Made by a program: the position numbers and the translations under genes. 64,000 bases of DNA from Rhexocercosporidium sp. MPI-PUGE-AT-0058 (Eukaryota > Ascomycota > Leotiomycetes > Helotiales), in the NCBI GenBank assembly GCA_020746875.1, contig JAGTJL010000013.1, positions 1,860,001 through 1,924,000 on the forward strand, written 5' to 3'. Shown here piece by piece: positions 1 to 10,923 of the stretch. Position 1 is the first letter of the stretch. Each line of letters starts with the position of its first letter. The notes beneath the pieces are model-generated. The model saw nothing but the letters and a program-made list of their open reading frames with translations. It was not told the origin of the DNA and made no database searches.

Positions 1-470
1 TCAAGGCGGCAATCGAAGGGGCTTTTCCTTGGACTCACAACGCGGATTATTCTTCGGGGACGAGGTATATCAGATGCGATACACGCATGCGCTCAAGAAA
101 GGCCACCCTTGGCTCGCTTCAATGTTTGAAGATACCTACCACATTTTTCCATAAGTCTTCCTGGTGCAGCGAGCTTATCAAATATCTGAAACACACTGTA
201 TCATTCGTAATCCTCGCTAATCAAATATCGGTGTAGACAAAAAAGCGCAGTAATCACTAGAAAATAAAGCAGGGAATTTGATTAATGAAAAGATGGCGTG
301 AGCCTCATTTGCGTTCTGTGTTTCCGTTTGTATCCTTTCCTAATATGCCCAAATGCTGATGCTCCCGATTGCTGACCAATGCACCCAAAATAAACTCTAC
401 TAATCCATGCCCAAAAATGCTCCAAAGAACTAAAGTATGTGTATTGTACATCCGATGCAAAATGGCGAGC

Positions 471-1419
471 TCAAGAACCACCACTGCCCTTTTCGATGCT
501 GCGCATCGGAGTCCCATAGGCATAGTTCTTAGCACCGCTAGAGTAGTCCACGCCTTTCTCTCGTTTATGCGTCGCTGGGTAAAGCTTCGCACGTTTCTCA
601 TAGTAGGCATCGTGAAGATCACCTTCAATCTTTGAGTTGTACGTTGCGTAGACAGCTCTGCGATCCTTACTGCTTGCGTTTGGGCCACTCCGATGAGCAA
701 GAGAAGAGCCGAAGATCATCGTTTCTCCTGTTTTCAAGTCAATCTTTTGTTCTCAGAAAGAATCTACCATGATATATAGTCTATGCGAGACGTACCCGCG
801 CTCATCTCTACCGGGAGCCACTTCTGAGCTGCAACCCATTCCGGAGTGATGCAATTGTCATTGCCAATCGGAACTGCCATCTTATGACTTCCTTCGACCA
901 GTTCAAGGCAGCCGTTGAGAGACGTGGCATCATCGGCAGCAATCAGGATCGCCAAGTGCTGAAGCTTCTTGAAGTCACCGTAGCCAGTACGGTCAACGTG
1001 GGGTTGGAATCCACCTGATCCAGCAAACTTGAAATTTACTAAATGGATTTCAGCATGTTTCTATGTGTGCTTTTTTGGATGGATCGGGGGTATAAACTCT
1101 TTTCCTTGAACAGCAGCATCTCATCTCCATTCAATTGCTCAAGGATACCCAGTAGCTTGGCACCACGAAGTAGAGCTCCGAATTCAGAATGAGTATTGGC
1201 GAAGTTCTCGGTGCGGCAAAGAACTCGATCTCCAGATGAATTGACTTCTTCGTAAGGGATATAAGGGCAATCCATTGTTCGAGGAAGGTCGTGAATTTCT
1301 TGAACCCATGTCTGGAGCCCTCGAATCTCGGCAATTGAAAAGATATCTCCGATGATAAGGTATCCCGTCTCTTCAAAGACGGCCAATTGGTTTTCGCTGA
1401 GAATGTATTGCTGTGCCAT
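471..1419 (-). CDS. Phytanoyl-CoA dioxygenase (PhyH) family protein, 273 aa
   Basis: Three exons (1098..1419, 796..1038, 471..727) join in frame across introns 1039..1097 and 728..795 (GTACGT donor in the second, AG acceptors in both). The family is Fe(II)/2-oxoglutarate dioxygenases that hydroxylate small molecules such as phytanoyl-CoA or fungal metabolites. The iron triad is visible: His121 and Asp123 in FQPHVDRTGYG (start of exon 2) and His200 in SSLAHRSGPN (exon 3). Arg211 or Arg212 in SKDRRAVYATYN is placed to bind 2-oxoglutarate. I chose the start at 1419 (MAQQYILSENQ) because the fold begins there. An upstream in-frame ATG would add a low-complexity leader. No signal peptide is seen, so it is probably cytosolic. 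The substrate cannot be told from sequence, and no biosynthetic neighbours are present. Confidence 0.85.
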
Positions 1420-2303
1420 GCTTGAGAGTTCCTTGAAAGATGGCGCCGAAGATTTGTTGACAAGCGTTTCTGCTCTACTTATTCTCCCTGAAGAAAAGCC
1501 ATGACGGTTTTTCTCGATGTCAGATATCACATTGCTCAAGTAAATACCTTCAACAAAGATCTGATGTTTGTTCCCGCCTCTTGTTCTGGGACGAGGGTGA
1601 CTGCAGCACATTGTTTGACCCATTTTGGCGGGTGGTTTCGTTGTTTGTCGTAGATGGAGAACGAAAAATCAATAATCTTATTTGGAAATTTTAGATGATG
1701 ATATGCTTGGATCTGGATCTGGTGCACAGCGGAATTCTCATCTTCATAAATATCACGGGTTTTGGGGGTCGGCTGAGTAACAGAAGCAAGGGATGACGAT
1801 GCAGAAGAGCGGAATACGCTTGCAAGCAAGCAGGCTTCCAAATCAGGCATCTCCAAAGATCAAACTCCCATGCAACTCGTATTTTGCTTTGTTTTTCTTT
1901 AAAGCATCTTCTGAAGAAAGTTCTTTGTTGGTTTTTCATTAATTAATGTTGTTGTTGTCGGTTCTGAAGATGACATAATCTTGCAGCTCTCTGACAACCT
2001 TCTGTTCCGCCTCTCCGCGAATAGAACCCCCCCCACCCCCCCCCCTCCCAAAAAGATTTGATTTGGAGACTAGTATAATATTGGAATCCTCCACGCCTCT
2101 TCCTAAAGTACTTGAATTAATTGAAGTCAATATCGCAGTTCATAAAATCTTATATGGTGACGGAAACGGATGTAATCTTACGATGTTGATTAAACAACTT
2201 CTCAGCGAGAGATGTGGAACCGCCTCTTGTGTCGGCATCCCGAGATCTCTTTAAGGGCCATCCACACAGTAACCCCACGAGCCTGATTGAAAAAAAAAAG
2301 GCA

Positions 2304-2325
2304 GGGGGGGGGGGGGGGGGGGGGG
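2304..2325 (+). repeat. 22-nt poly-G homopolymer
   Basis: An unbroken run of 22 guanines, preceded by an A10 run and the spacer GGCA. It lies about 1.2 kb upstream of the GH64-like gene and 0.9 kb upstream of the dioxygenase. It could form a G-quadruplex and is probably length-variable. The exact count may be a sequencing artefact. Confidence 0.9.
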
Positions 2326-3440
2326 AGGTTTACCCATTAAAGTAATACTAAGCAGGTTCAAAAGTCCATTGTATCCGATTGACTGAGCAAATGTTGAGTT
2401 TTGATCGCTTATTGGTTGGCGGGGTAATTCAGGGGTAGCAACAAGGAGCGGGATCTAGTTTAGCGAATTTAGTGTTTTCAAAATCTTCAACTTCTATCTT
2501 CCCCCTTTTTAGTATCTACCACTGAAGTTGAGCACTTCATCTCCGAGCCCGTGCCAGGCTTATTTTCTAAGCACCGAGAAATAATCTTGGAATTCATTCC
2601 TACTCGTGATTCTCTGCTTTTGTGTGGTAGCATTTCCGCTTCGCGCTGTTCCTCTTCCCCGAGTCTAGAAGACAAGCCAGGTCAAATGACAGGTTTTAGA
2701 GATAATCAAGATCAGTTTCAGGAAATTAGATAACAGTTCTGTGTCCCCAGGAATTAAGCATGAATTTCTTTTGCACCTGTCTGGGAAATCTAGACACCTG
2801 TCATTGAACATTACCAGGACTACCTCACGTCTCTAAGCCCACCCCTCTAGTCCCGGGATTAAGGCATATCTGCAGCTAATACTAGCGCACCCATCATACA
2901 AGCGTACTTTGTTGGAAGGCTGCTTTTGGACTCTACTCGTTGTGGCAGTTTGAGCCTCTCAGATTTGTCCGAAGACGAGATTACCCACCTAACCAACCCA
3001 GCCAATGCCGACGATGGGCTTCCTTCCGAGGTCTACTCACCCCACCAAGACCGGCACTATGGTTCGACCCAACTGATGGGATGATTAATTTATAAGCCAC
3101 ATTTAGAAGGGTCTATGCTTCCATAGATTACAATCTAGCATGAAACGTTGTAGTATCCATCAGTCACATATTGTCTCCTTGATTGCCTTTACTGAATTTC
3201 ACGGAGAAGTGGAGCCCTCTGGCACATGTCAGAATTTAGAATCCTTTCCTGAAATTATTGACCATCTTTGGTTGTGGCCTGCAGCGAATCAAGTATCGAA
3301 TCCAAGGTTGTCCTCTTCACTATCACTGGAAGCTTGGTCCCAAGTTTGAAGTCGCACTCATTCCGCGCCTCCATAATCTGCATTATCAGTATGCACCTGC
3401 GATTTCAGACTAGATGTTTATTCATTTCATCCTCCTTGAC

Positions 3441-3455
3441 CATATCATATATATC
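3441..3455 (+). promoter_or_regulatory. Possible TATA box of the GH64-like gene
   Basis: A CATATCATATATATC stretch lies about 100-115 nt before the chosen ATG at 3557. A pyrimidine-rich leader (CTCACTAGC, CTTCCCTGTTTCTCACACTCC) follows, as is common upstream of fungal start codons. The assignment is positional only. Confidence 0.35.
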
Positions 3456-3556
3456 AGGGGTCCCTCTCACTAGCTACATTGCTGCATCACTGCCCCAGAC
3501 TTCCCTGTTTCTCACACTCCTTTCTCTCCCACGCTCTTTACTCCATTCATTCAGCC

Positions 3557-5323
3557 ATGTCGACCCTCGGTGATGTTCTCTCACGTCAGAAGACAGACAA
3601 TATTCTGTATCCACCAACAATCAACGGTCCTACCACCGAGTCCCTGAGAGTCGAAACAGCCAAAAAAAGCACCCTCACGGTTGGCCTCTTCAACTCCACA
3701 ACTTCCAGCAATGTTTACGCCTATATCACAGGCCTCGCAATAACCAACAACAACTGCCTATTCCTACTACAAGCCGACGGGCAAACGCCATATTACCCAA
3801 CCAACCCCACATCCAATGGCTCAGCACTATCGTCCGACTGTTCCATTGCCCTAGGATCTCCAGGTACGACTCGGAACGTTACCATTCCGTACATAGCTGG
3901 CGGACGAATCTGGTTCTGCGTCGACAATAAACTTACATTCCTCTTGAACCCAAGTCTAGCAGGCCCCGGTCTCGTCGAGCCTTCGGTCAGCAACACAGCT
4001 GATCCAAACTACCATCTCTCGTGGGATTTCTGCGAGTTCACCTACAACACCGCACAGCTCTACGCAAACATCACCTACGTAGACTTCGTCTCTTTGCCGA
4101 TATCACTTACTCTGACTTCCACATCTGGAAATACCTCACACGTGGGAGGAATTCCCTCCAATGGACTCGAAACAATCTGTAATGAGCTGAAATCGCAAAA
4201 TGCTATTGACAATGCAGGGTGGGATAGACTCATCATAACCAATAACGGTACCAATCTTCGAGCTCTATCCCCCTCCAACGGCATCATCTTTGATCCTAAT
4301 CTCTTTTCCACCTACTGGAACGAATACATCGACGCTGTATGGAACAAATACATATCAGCGCCTCTGGTGATCGACACACAATACACCTGGGGCGTGACGA
4401 CGGGGTACACATCCAACGACCGGACCCTCCTCTCCTTCCCAGGCATTGGATCCTTCCCCAAGCCAACTTCAACTGATATCTTTGGGGCGAATTCAGGAGC
4501 ATTCGCTCCTCAGGCGTCAAATACAGATCAATTGCTCAACATTGGTGCGAGGTTGGACGCAGCGTTCAACCGGAGTACACTTTTGATCAATGCCGATCAG
4601 CCGACAAAAGAAGCTGTAAACACCTACTACACGAATGCTGTTACGAATCACTACGCTCGCATCGTTCATGCTGCTAATGTAGATGGACGCGGATATTGTT
4701 TCCCGTACGACGATGTTACACCTGGGAATGGAGTTGATCAGAGTGGATTCGTGAATGATGGGAGTCCAGCAAGCTTCTTGGTGTCTGTCGGAGGTGCAAA
4801 TGCTTATTCTAAGCGCGAGATTGGAGCTCATGCAGTCCAAGAGACTAAGATGGCGAAGAGGGGTCTGAGTTGGAACAGCGAGTCAGCTCGGGATTTCGAT
4901 TTTGCACATGGAGACAAGCGAGATCTAGAAAAGGGGGTGCTTCCCAAACCCACGAGCGAGTTTGATCTTTCAAGATCCCGAAGGTGTAGGCTTCATCCGG
5001 TCCTTGGACGTTTGATTGGACCTCAATTGACTGTAAGTCCTGCAATACCGCGGAAGCTGATCTCCGCTAACACAAGTCAGAAACTTCAATCTCGTCCATT
5101 CTATACTGAGCGCTTGCTGCCTTTTTTGGAAGTCATGACGAGATTCCTCACATCAATTCTGTCCCTGTCGATACGGACTATCATCTCAAGGGTCTTCATC
5201 GTCATTTTCTTCTTGCTCTTCTACTTCCTCGGTCTGTTGCCTCACGGATCTGGTGGAGAAAGTCAACGACGAATCATGGAGTCTGTGGTCACTGGAAGTG
5301 CGAATGGGACTGTCATTGTATGA
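3557..5323 (+). CDS. GH64-like glucan endo-1,3-beta-glucosidase with C-terminal membrane anchor, 588 aa
   Basis: Residues ~15-430 read as a glycoside hydrolase family 64 / thaumatin-like beta-1,3-glucanase: TVGLFNSTTSSNVYAYITG near the N-terminus, GRIWFCVDNKL, WDFCEFTYN, and the family's terminal block GRGYCFPYDDVTPG. Such enzymes cut beta-1,3-glucan of fungal walls or callose. The start at 3557 (MSTLGDVLSRQ) follows a TATA-like stretch about 110 nt upstream. No signal peptide is visible at this start; an in-frame ATG at 3479 gives a leader that is only weakly hydrophobic. The C-terminal ~150 residues are atypical: a basic, Arg-rich linker, then a strong hydrophobic helix (about residues 542-562, VFIVIFFLLFYFLGLL) and a short tail. 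A 48-nt stretch with intron signals lies at 5033..5080 and can be read through in frame, so the protein may be 572 or 588 aa. Identification is by motif recall only. Confidence 0.78.
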   Translation: MSTLGDVLSRQKTDNILYPPTINGPTTESLRVETAKKSTLTVGLFNSTTSSNVYAYITGLAITNNNCLFLLQADGQTPYYPTNPTSNGSALSSDCSIALGSPGTTRNVTIPYIAGGRIWFCVDNKLTFLLNPSLAGPGLVEPSVSNTADPNYHLSWDFCEFTYNTAQLYANITYVDFVSLPISLTLTSTSGNTSHVGGIPSNGLETICNELKSQNAIDNAGWDRLIITNNGTNLRALSPSNGIIFDPNLFSTYWNEYIDAVWNKYISAPLVIDTQYTWGVTTGYTSNDRTLLSFPGIGSFPKPTSTDIFGANSGAFAPQASNTDQLLNIGARLDAAFNRSTLLINADQPTKEAVNTYYTNAVTNHYARIVHAANVDGRGYCFPYDDVTPGNGVDQSGFVNDGSPASFLVSVGGANAYSKREIGAHAVQETKMAKRGLSWNSESARDFDFAHGDKRDLEKGVLPKPTSEFDLSRSRRCRLHPVLGRLIGPQLTVSPAIPRKLISANTSQKLQSRPFYTERLLPFLEVMTRFLTSILSLSIRTIISRVFIVIFFLLFYFLGLLPHGSGGESQRRIMESVVTGSANGTVIV

Positions 5324-5561
5324 GCGGAAGTAGAGTTATCTCATTTTATACGCCTTCTTTTCGACTTACATATTGTATTGTATCATCACGATTTCTGCTT
5401 GAATGCAATGAACCTTTTCACACAGAAGAAATTTCCAATTCTCATTGAAAAAAATGAAAAACAGACATTTAGCTATTCAAGAACTAGAATCCCAACATGG
5501 TAGGAACAAACTATCCCCCAGCATCTACCCACCATCATCAACACAACCTCTATAGCCGTTC

Positions 5562-8079
5562 TCAAAGACTGTTGTCCTGATTTTTCGCTGCCTGAGGAGC
5601 TGTAACTTTGATACCAGCCTCCAGCCTCAACAGACTAATCTCAAAGCCCTTACAAAGACACCACGTCCGAACCGTCTTAATCGCATTCTTAATCTCCCTT
5701 CCATTCAGCTCCCACTTTGCAAGCTCTTCCATATCACCCTCCTGCAATTTACTCTCCACATCTTCGCCCGGAAGACGAGAGAGGAATTTGCGCCAGAGCA
5801 CGAGACGGGAGCTGAATGGTAGAGAATTGAAGACGAGATGGATGTTGACTCGGGAGCGGAATGCTACGTCGATTGTGGAGTATAGGTTCGTGGTTAGGAA
5901 AATTATCCCTTTGAAGTATTCTAGTTCACGCAGGAAGACTGTGCTAGTTAGGCCGTGTTCATGTTCTGGGAAGGGAAGAGACGTGTGGAGTACTGCGGGG
6001 TAGATTTGGGGACTTACTTGAGACCAATTCGTTTCTTGCGATGTCTCCAGGATCTCGCTCAGCCATGAAAACATCAGCCTCTACATACTATCAGTTGATG
6101 ATCTCCAAAATGGGAGTAAACCAGATTAACGAACCATCAAGCAGAATGACAGCATCCCACTCGGTCGCCATCTCGAAGACCTTCTTGATTTTAGGCCCCA
6201 GCCGAGATGCATCCGTTCCCAGATCCTCAGATTGGAGATAATAAAGTGGACGACGAGTCTTGTCTGCCACTGCTTCGGCAGTCAAAGTCTTTCCCGTTCC
6301 AGGTGGGCCGCTGAGGAGGAGGATCAAGCCTTGACCTTTAAACTGTTAGATTTATGCTATTGGGATATGCACGAGGGGCTTGCCTTTTCCCATAATGACA
6401 TCGTCGACCCGAGCTTTCATGCGTTGATGATTATCCACGAATGTCAAGACAAGATCTTTCTGCTCTTCGGGATACACCAGATGTCCGTACGCCTCGTCGT
6501 TCCAGACAACAGGCTTCAAGTCATCAACATAGAAGTTCACTGGAAGGCAAATTCATCAGCCAACAAATCTGGTCACATATAATTCTACAAACTTACGCCA
6601 CTGTTTGTTCTTCAAGGCGAATCCCTCCAGTAGAGGAGAGACGTAGACGAGTTCATCCTTTCTCTTTCCCAACATCTCCTTCTTGTTCGCCTCTTGCTTT
6701 TCCTTGGCAAGAGTCTGCACATACTTTGGTTCATTGCTAGTTCCGCTCTGAGGTGGAGGCGCGGGCTGGGACGGACGATTGCGGCGAGAGTTACTGTCTG
6801 ATCTCTGTAGACCCTCGAAATGCTTCTTGTAGCCGAAGTAGTCAATGAGGATACGACCAGTGACCTCCTTCTGTCAGCGTTTTCCTCACAAAGTATCGTA
6901 CAAAGGGGCTTACATTATGCCTCTGGAGTCCACATTGAGTGACCAGCAGTCCCACGCCCGTGTAATCGCAATACGTCAATTCCTGGTACTCCAATGCCTT
7001 CTTCGCCCTCACCGTCAGTCGATCCTTGACTGTCTCAGGATCCTCGTGGAACGAAATCGGAAAGCAAGGAAGATCTGTAACTGGACAGTTGCCTCCAAAC
7101 ATGGGGATCTGAACCTGAATTGGCGTCCAATCAAAGCTCTCTCCATCAAATGCAATCTCTTCGCAGTCAACATTCAGCATTGGAGCAGGATGACAGATAT
7201 AATTTGTACCTGTCACTCGACAGACACGCTCACAATCCTTTGTTCCGTAAAAGATCATGGTATGTTTGGGGAAGTAGGTCCAGGCGAGCTTGTATGAGAT
7301 GAGTCCACTAGCATTCAAATGCTTCAGATGCTCCATGAAACTTCCAAACATTTCATCCATTACCTGGATGAGGAGATTAAGATGCTCTCTCAGTAGTCCT
7401 TTGGCCTTTGTTCGGTCGTACAAGGCGATGATCTTGTCGTACGTGAAGAACAATGGCTTGAATGGCTCTTGGAACTTCGCTGGCTCGGAGGTCTCAAGGT
7501 ACATTCCTTGCGGCTTCAGAATATCCTTCAGGGCCGCGACCAAGATAGCGCTCTGGATCTCGATGGAGTGGATCTTCAATGGTGTCTTGCCAGAGATTGT
7601 GGGTTGTTCATGATCCTTGATTTTGAAAATTTTTATGGCGACCCGATTGTTGGCTTTGGCAATCTTCTCGTTGAGTTGTTTGGGTGGTGTTTCAACCCAA
7701 TCGTAATGTCCTCCATGAGACTTCTTCCCCTCGTAGAAAACTTTGACGCTGGTGCTTGTGCCAAAGTCTGCATCCTTACCAGGGATCACGGACGGGCCTG
7801 GAGCGTCGACATCCGTGGTTGAATCGGGGGGAGTTGGCAAGTCCTCGACTTCCTTTGCTGCAGCTGCAATGCTTCCCCGAGTACGTTTCCACTTCATTGT
7901 GGGAGCCTGACTGGATTCTGATATCTTGGGTTCCGGTTCAACGGCGTCTGACTTTCTCTTGCGAGGCTTAGATGTCTGAGCCTGATCAAGGTGAGTTAGT
8001 ATTAGAAAGCGATTTGATAGTTACCTCATCTACGAAGGAAATCTTGAAGAACAGGACACGAACATACATCTGGGGCCAT
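5562..8079 (-). CDS. DUF7025-type AAA+ ATPase, ~716 aa
   Basis: Exons 8068..8079, 6914..7981, 6597..6870, 6384..6539, 6135..6335, 6018..6080 and 5562..5938 join to exactly 717 codons. The N-terminal half (residues ~100-390) resembles the DUF7025 region that precedes the ATPase in a large fungal family. The AAA+ core follows: a VDD-containing lead-in, Walker A GPPGTGKT (513-520), Walker B VILLDEAD with Asp570-Glu571, then MAERDP, sensor 1 FLTTN and an arginine-finger-like AFRSRVN. The protein is probably an ATP-driven remodelling ATPase; its client is unknown. There is no signal peptide or membrane segment, and a basic KPRKRK near the N-terminus could be a nuclear signal. Intron 6336..6383 has a GC donor. 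The first 12-nt exon (MAPD, GTATGT donor at 8067) is my weakest call. A longer alternative leader runs to 8265 but ends in a stop before it can join. Confidence 0.8.
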
Positions 8080-8265
8080 CTTTGTGATGAGAGCTTGTGA
8101 GATATGAAGCTCGGCAGGCTTCCAAGTAATATCCCTGTCTTGGAATATTTGCAAGCTTGCAAAGTCCTCAAAAACGCCCAACGCCCAAGGTATAAATATA
8201 TCTACCTGATTCCATTGCGACGTGCGGTTGCCTGAATATGAAGAGTCATTGGTTGGATGCGGCAC

Positions 8266-10923
8266 AGCACAACCAACGAAATGTCTTGAGATGTAGCATC
8301 CCGTCAGGTTGCCGAGTCTGCCTAGAATAGTTTGCCTTGTTTTGAGGTTGGAAATGTCGTTGGGATGAGTCTTACTTGAGGGGTTATTCCAGAAAGTCCA
8401 TGTTTGAGTCGCTTGTGAGTTTAGGGGGCTCGTTTACCTTGTGAGTGAGCAAGCCTGAGGCTTTTTGCCTTTATCACGTGTTATTTCTAGATCACATGAT
8501 AATATTCATCTCTTGGCAAATGGAACATACAACTAGTATTGCCTCGCGAATAGACTTTGCAAGGTTGGTAAAGTGTATTCACGAACGCATCCATCGGCCC
8601 GAGCCAGAGACTAGAAGGAATACGCTTGATATATGTATGTATCATCCCGGTTCCGGACTGGGCATCTATGTTCAGGGGTTTCATAAAAAAGGACTGTGAG
8701 AAGCACTAAGTTTTGGTTTTGGGGGAGAAAACAGCAGGCCACTCAATGGAATAGGAGTTAAGAGGGCGAAAACTTTGGTGTTTAGAGTTTTGCAAACTCC
8801 TTGCCTTTGGATTCCCTTCGGTTTATTATTAAAGTCTAACTAACAATAACAAAAGTCAGATAACGAACATTAAGAGGATAGCCACAAAAAATCGAACCTC
8901 AGTTCGTTTCTACTAGTATCATGTTGCTCAGGGAATCGAGGGTTGTAATTGGCTGATATTAATTCTATTTTCAAGTTTCTTTTACAGCTTTTAAGAAAAG
9001 CCTCTCCCGAGCTTTTACATAGTAAAAATCTGGGGATTCTATTTATTTACGTACTAAATTCTTGACTTTCCGCTACACCGGGGTTCGATTTTCTGTGACT
9101 TCCCACGCTGAGGCTCGTGCTCTGTTGGACGACAAAATGAAACTCCTGAAGCGTGGGGGCCGGCCCCACGACTCCTGACCCGGGTTGCCTTTCCTGTGCA
9201 GAGCTCCGATCGGGAAAAAGCAACGTTCAAAGGTATACAGTATTCCCCTGCAGCACTTGCATAGACTGCTCAAATAATGGCAACATCCACTTCCCACTTG
9301 TGGCAGCCAATCACCTGGAAATCGGTTTGCATGATTAATGGAAGATAGGCGCAGAACTTCGTATTAAAGCCTGGAGAAGGGGTGAATATGCATCAAGTGA
9401 CGAGATGAGCCTGTGGAGAACTTTGAAATTTCGCAAAGCCAGAAGGGGTCAGTGGAAGAGTCTATGAGAAGTAAATATCTAATCGAAAGTGGTAATTACT
9501 TTCTTTGCAGCAGACCGGGAAAGAGTCCTACTCGCGATTGCATTGTGTGGATATTTCCGACGAGCCTCAGATATATGTACCTGGCGAGGACCTTCTAATC
9601 TGATATCGATTCAGCCACAATAAGTGCTGTCTCAGGCGTGTACGAAGAACAAGAATTAGCCCGTCCACATGTTTAGCAGGGTCCTCTGTATTTTTAATCC
9701 AAGTGTCTCAAACTCCCTTTTCTTTTTTTTTTCTTCGCGTACTGTACCTCGGTCAGCCGATACCTCAATTAGTATTTTTCACCGAGCGCCACCGTGAGTA
9801 TCTAAGTCAGTTTCCATCAGCGGCTGTGATGATCCAGCTGTCAAGAAAGCCACTCGTATTATTTCTTGATCAGATGAAGACAGGATCTCGATGAAAATGT
9901 GACAACCTTCGACGGGTTGAAAAGCGGATATGGAGAAATTGACCGAGGATCATTTCGGGTGAGATCCGCAACGTTCCATACTTCAGCGCACCAGCAGCCT
10001 CTCACTACTTATTCCCGTCTTTAGGTGGACTGAAAATGGGTCCTCCACCACAAGGATATCTGACGTACCAATTAGCCACTGGACAATGAGAGTATTGAAA
10101 AGTGGTACAAGCAACGTCTGTTAATGCATGCCTGACGTATGCCGCCCAATGGAGGCGTTGGGCGAGCGAATCAATAGAGCCTGGTCATTTGTTGTTTTGT
10201 ACCCCATGCCGTTCAATGGCTGGGGGAAACGGCTACTACTGGTTGGGGAGATCCGGCAATCCGTGCCTGACACTAACCGACTCCAGCTGAAAGCTCCTCC
10301 AACCCCGCCTCTAGTATCCAGCTCCTGCACTAGCCGAAATGTAAATACGCCCATTTCTTGAATCCATCCGATTGGGATGTGCACGGTGTGGCGCTGGTCA
10401 TATTGGGGAATAGTGTTGACTCTCCAGGACCGAGCGCATGCCTTTTTTCCAAACCTCTATATCTTGACAGGAGGGATGGCAGAAATAGAGTTTTGACTGA
10501 GTCTCGGTTTGTGTTCCTATTGAGTGCTGTGTGCACCAGTATGCATGTTTTTCTAGGATTTCCCAGCCGTTAATTTATTTGATTTCGTATTGATTTCGGA
10601 GGCTAGGCCCTGCTCTAGCGATGTGAGGAGACGATAGTCTGCGGCGGGGGCAGAACTAGGTCCTAAGGTTCACGCCATGATCAGCAAGTGCCGTCCTTAT
10701 CAAGTACCGACTACTGGGAAAGCCCCCTCAGAGGAAACCCTAAACAAGCATACCTGCAGCGAGACTGCCTGCACCGTCAACTCCTGATAATTTCCTATGA
10801 TACCCTCTTGAATATTGCTTCCAATGTCCGGCTCTCCCACAACTTGAACTTCACCAGAAGTATTACCAGACCTCAATGCGTTCCGTTCGAGGCCTTTTGA
10901 AGGGAAAGAAAAGCTCCCAGAAG
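8266..10923. other. 2.6-kb intergenic region, no gene recognised
   Basis: Normal base composition with scattered short open frames on both strands and no family resemblance, codon continuity or splice-joined coding signal. It separates the divergent AAA ATPase and phytochrome genes and so probably contains both promoters. An A/T-richer patch lies at 8820..9060. Nothing else stands out. Confidence 0.5.

Larger units (their letters stand above)
1420..3556. other. Intergenic region with homopolymer tracts
   Basis: I see no convincing gene between the dioxygenase and the glucanase, two divergent genes that could share this as promoter space. It holds a C-rich tract at 2027..2045, a run of ten A at 2290..2299 and an uninterrupted run of 22 G at 2304..2325. 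Short open frames here have no family resemblance. Confidence 0.6.

Noticed and set aside
305..700. 131-codon open frame on the minus strand
   Set aside because: It overlaps the last dioxygenase exon in another frame and has no protein-like features.
8026..8265. Alternative N-terminus for the AAA ATPase (MPHPTNDSSYSGN...)
   Set aside because: It ends in a stop before the next exon, and its only in-frame join is to the MAPD start already used.
9080..9110. GGGGTTCGATTTTC, similar to a tRNA T-arm / B box
   Set aside because: No matching acceptor stem, D-arm or anticodon arm could be folded around it.
10121..10384. Overlapping open frames of 60-90 codons on both strands upstream of the phytochrome
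   Set aside because: Short, mutually overlapping, no signal peptide, family motif or splice continuation.
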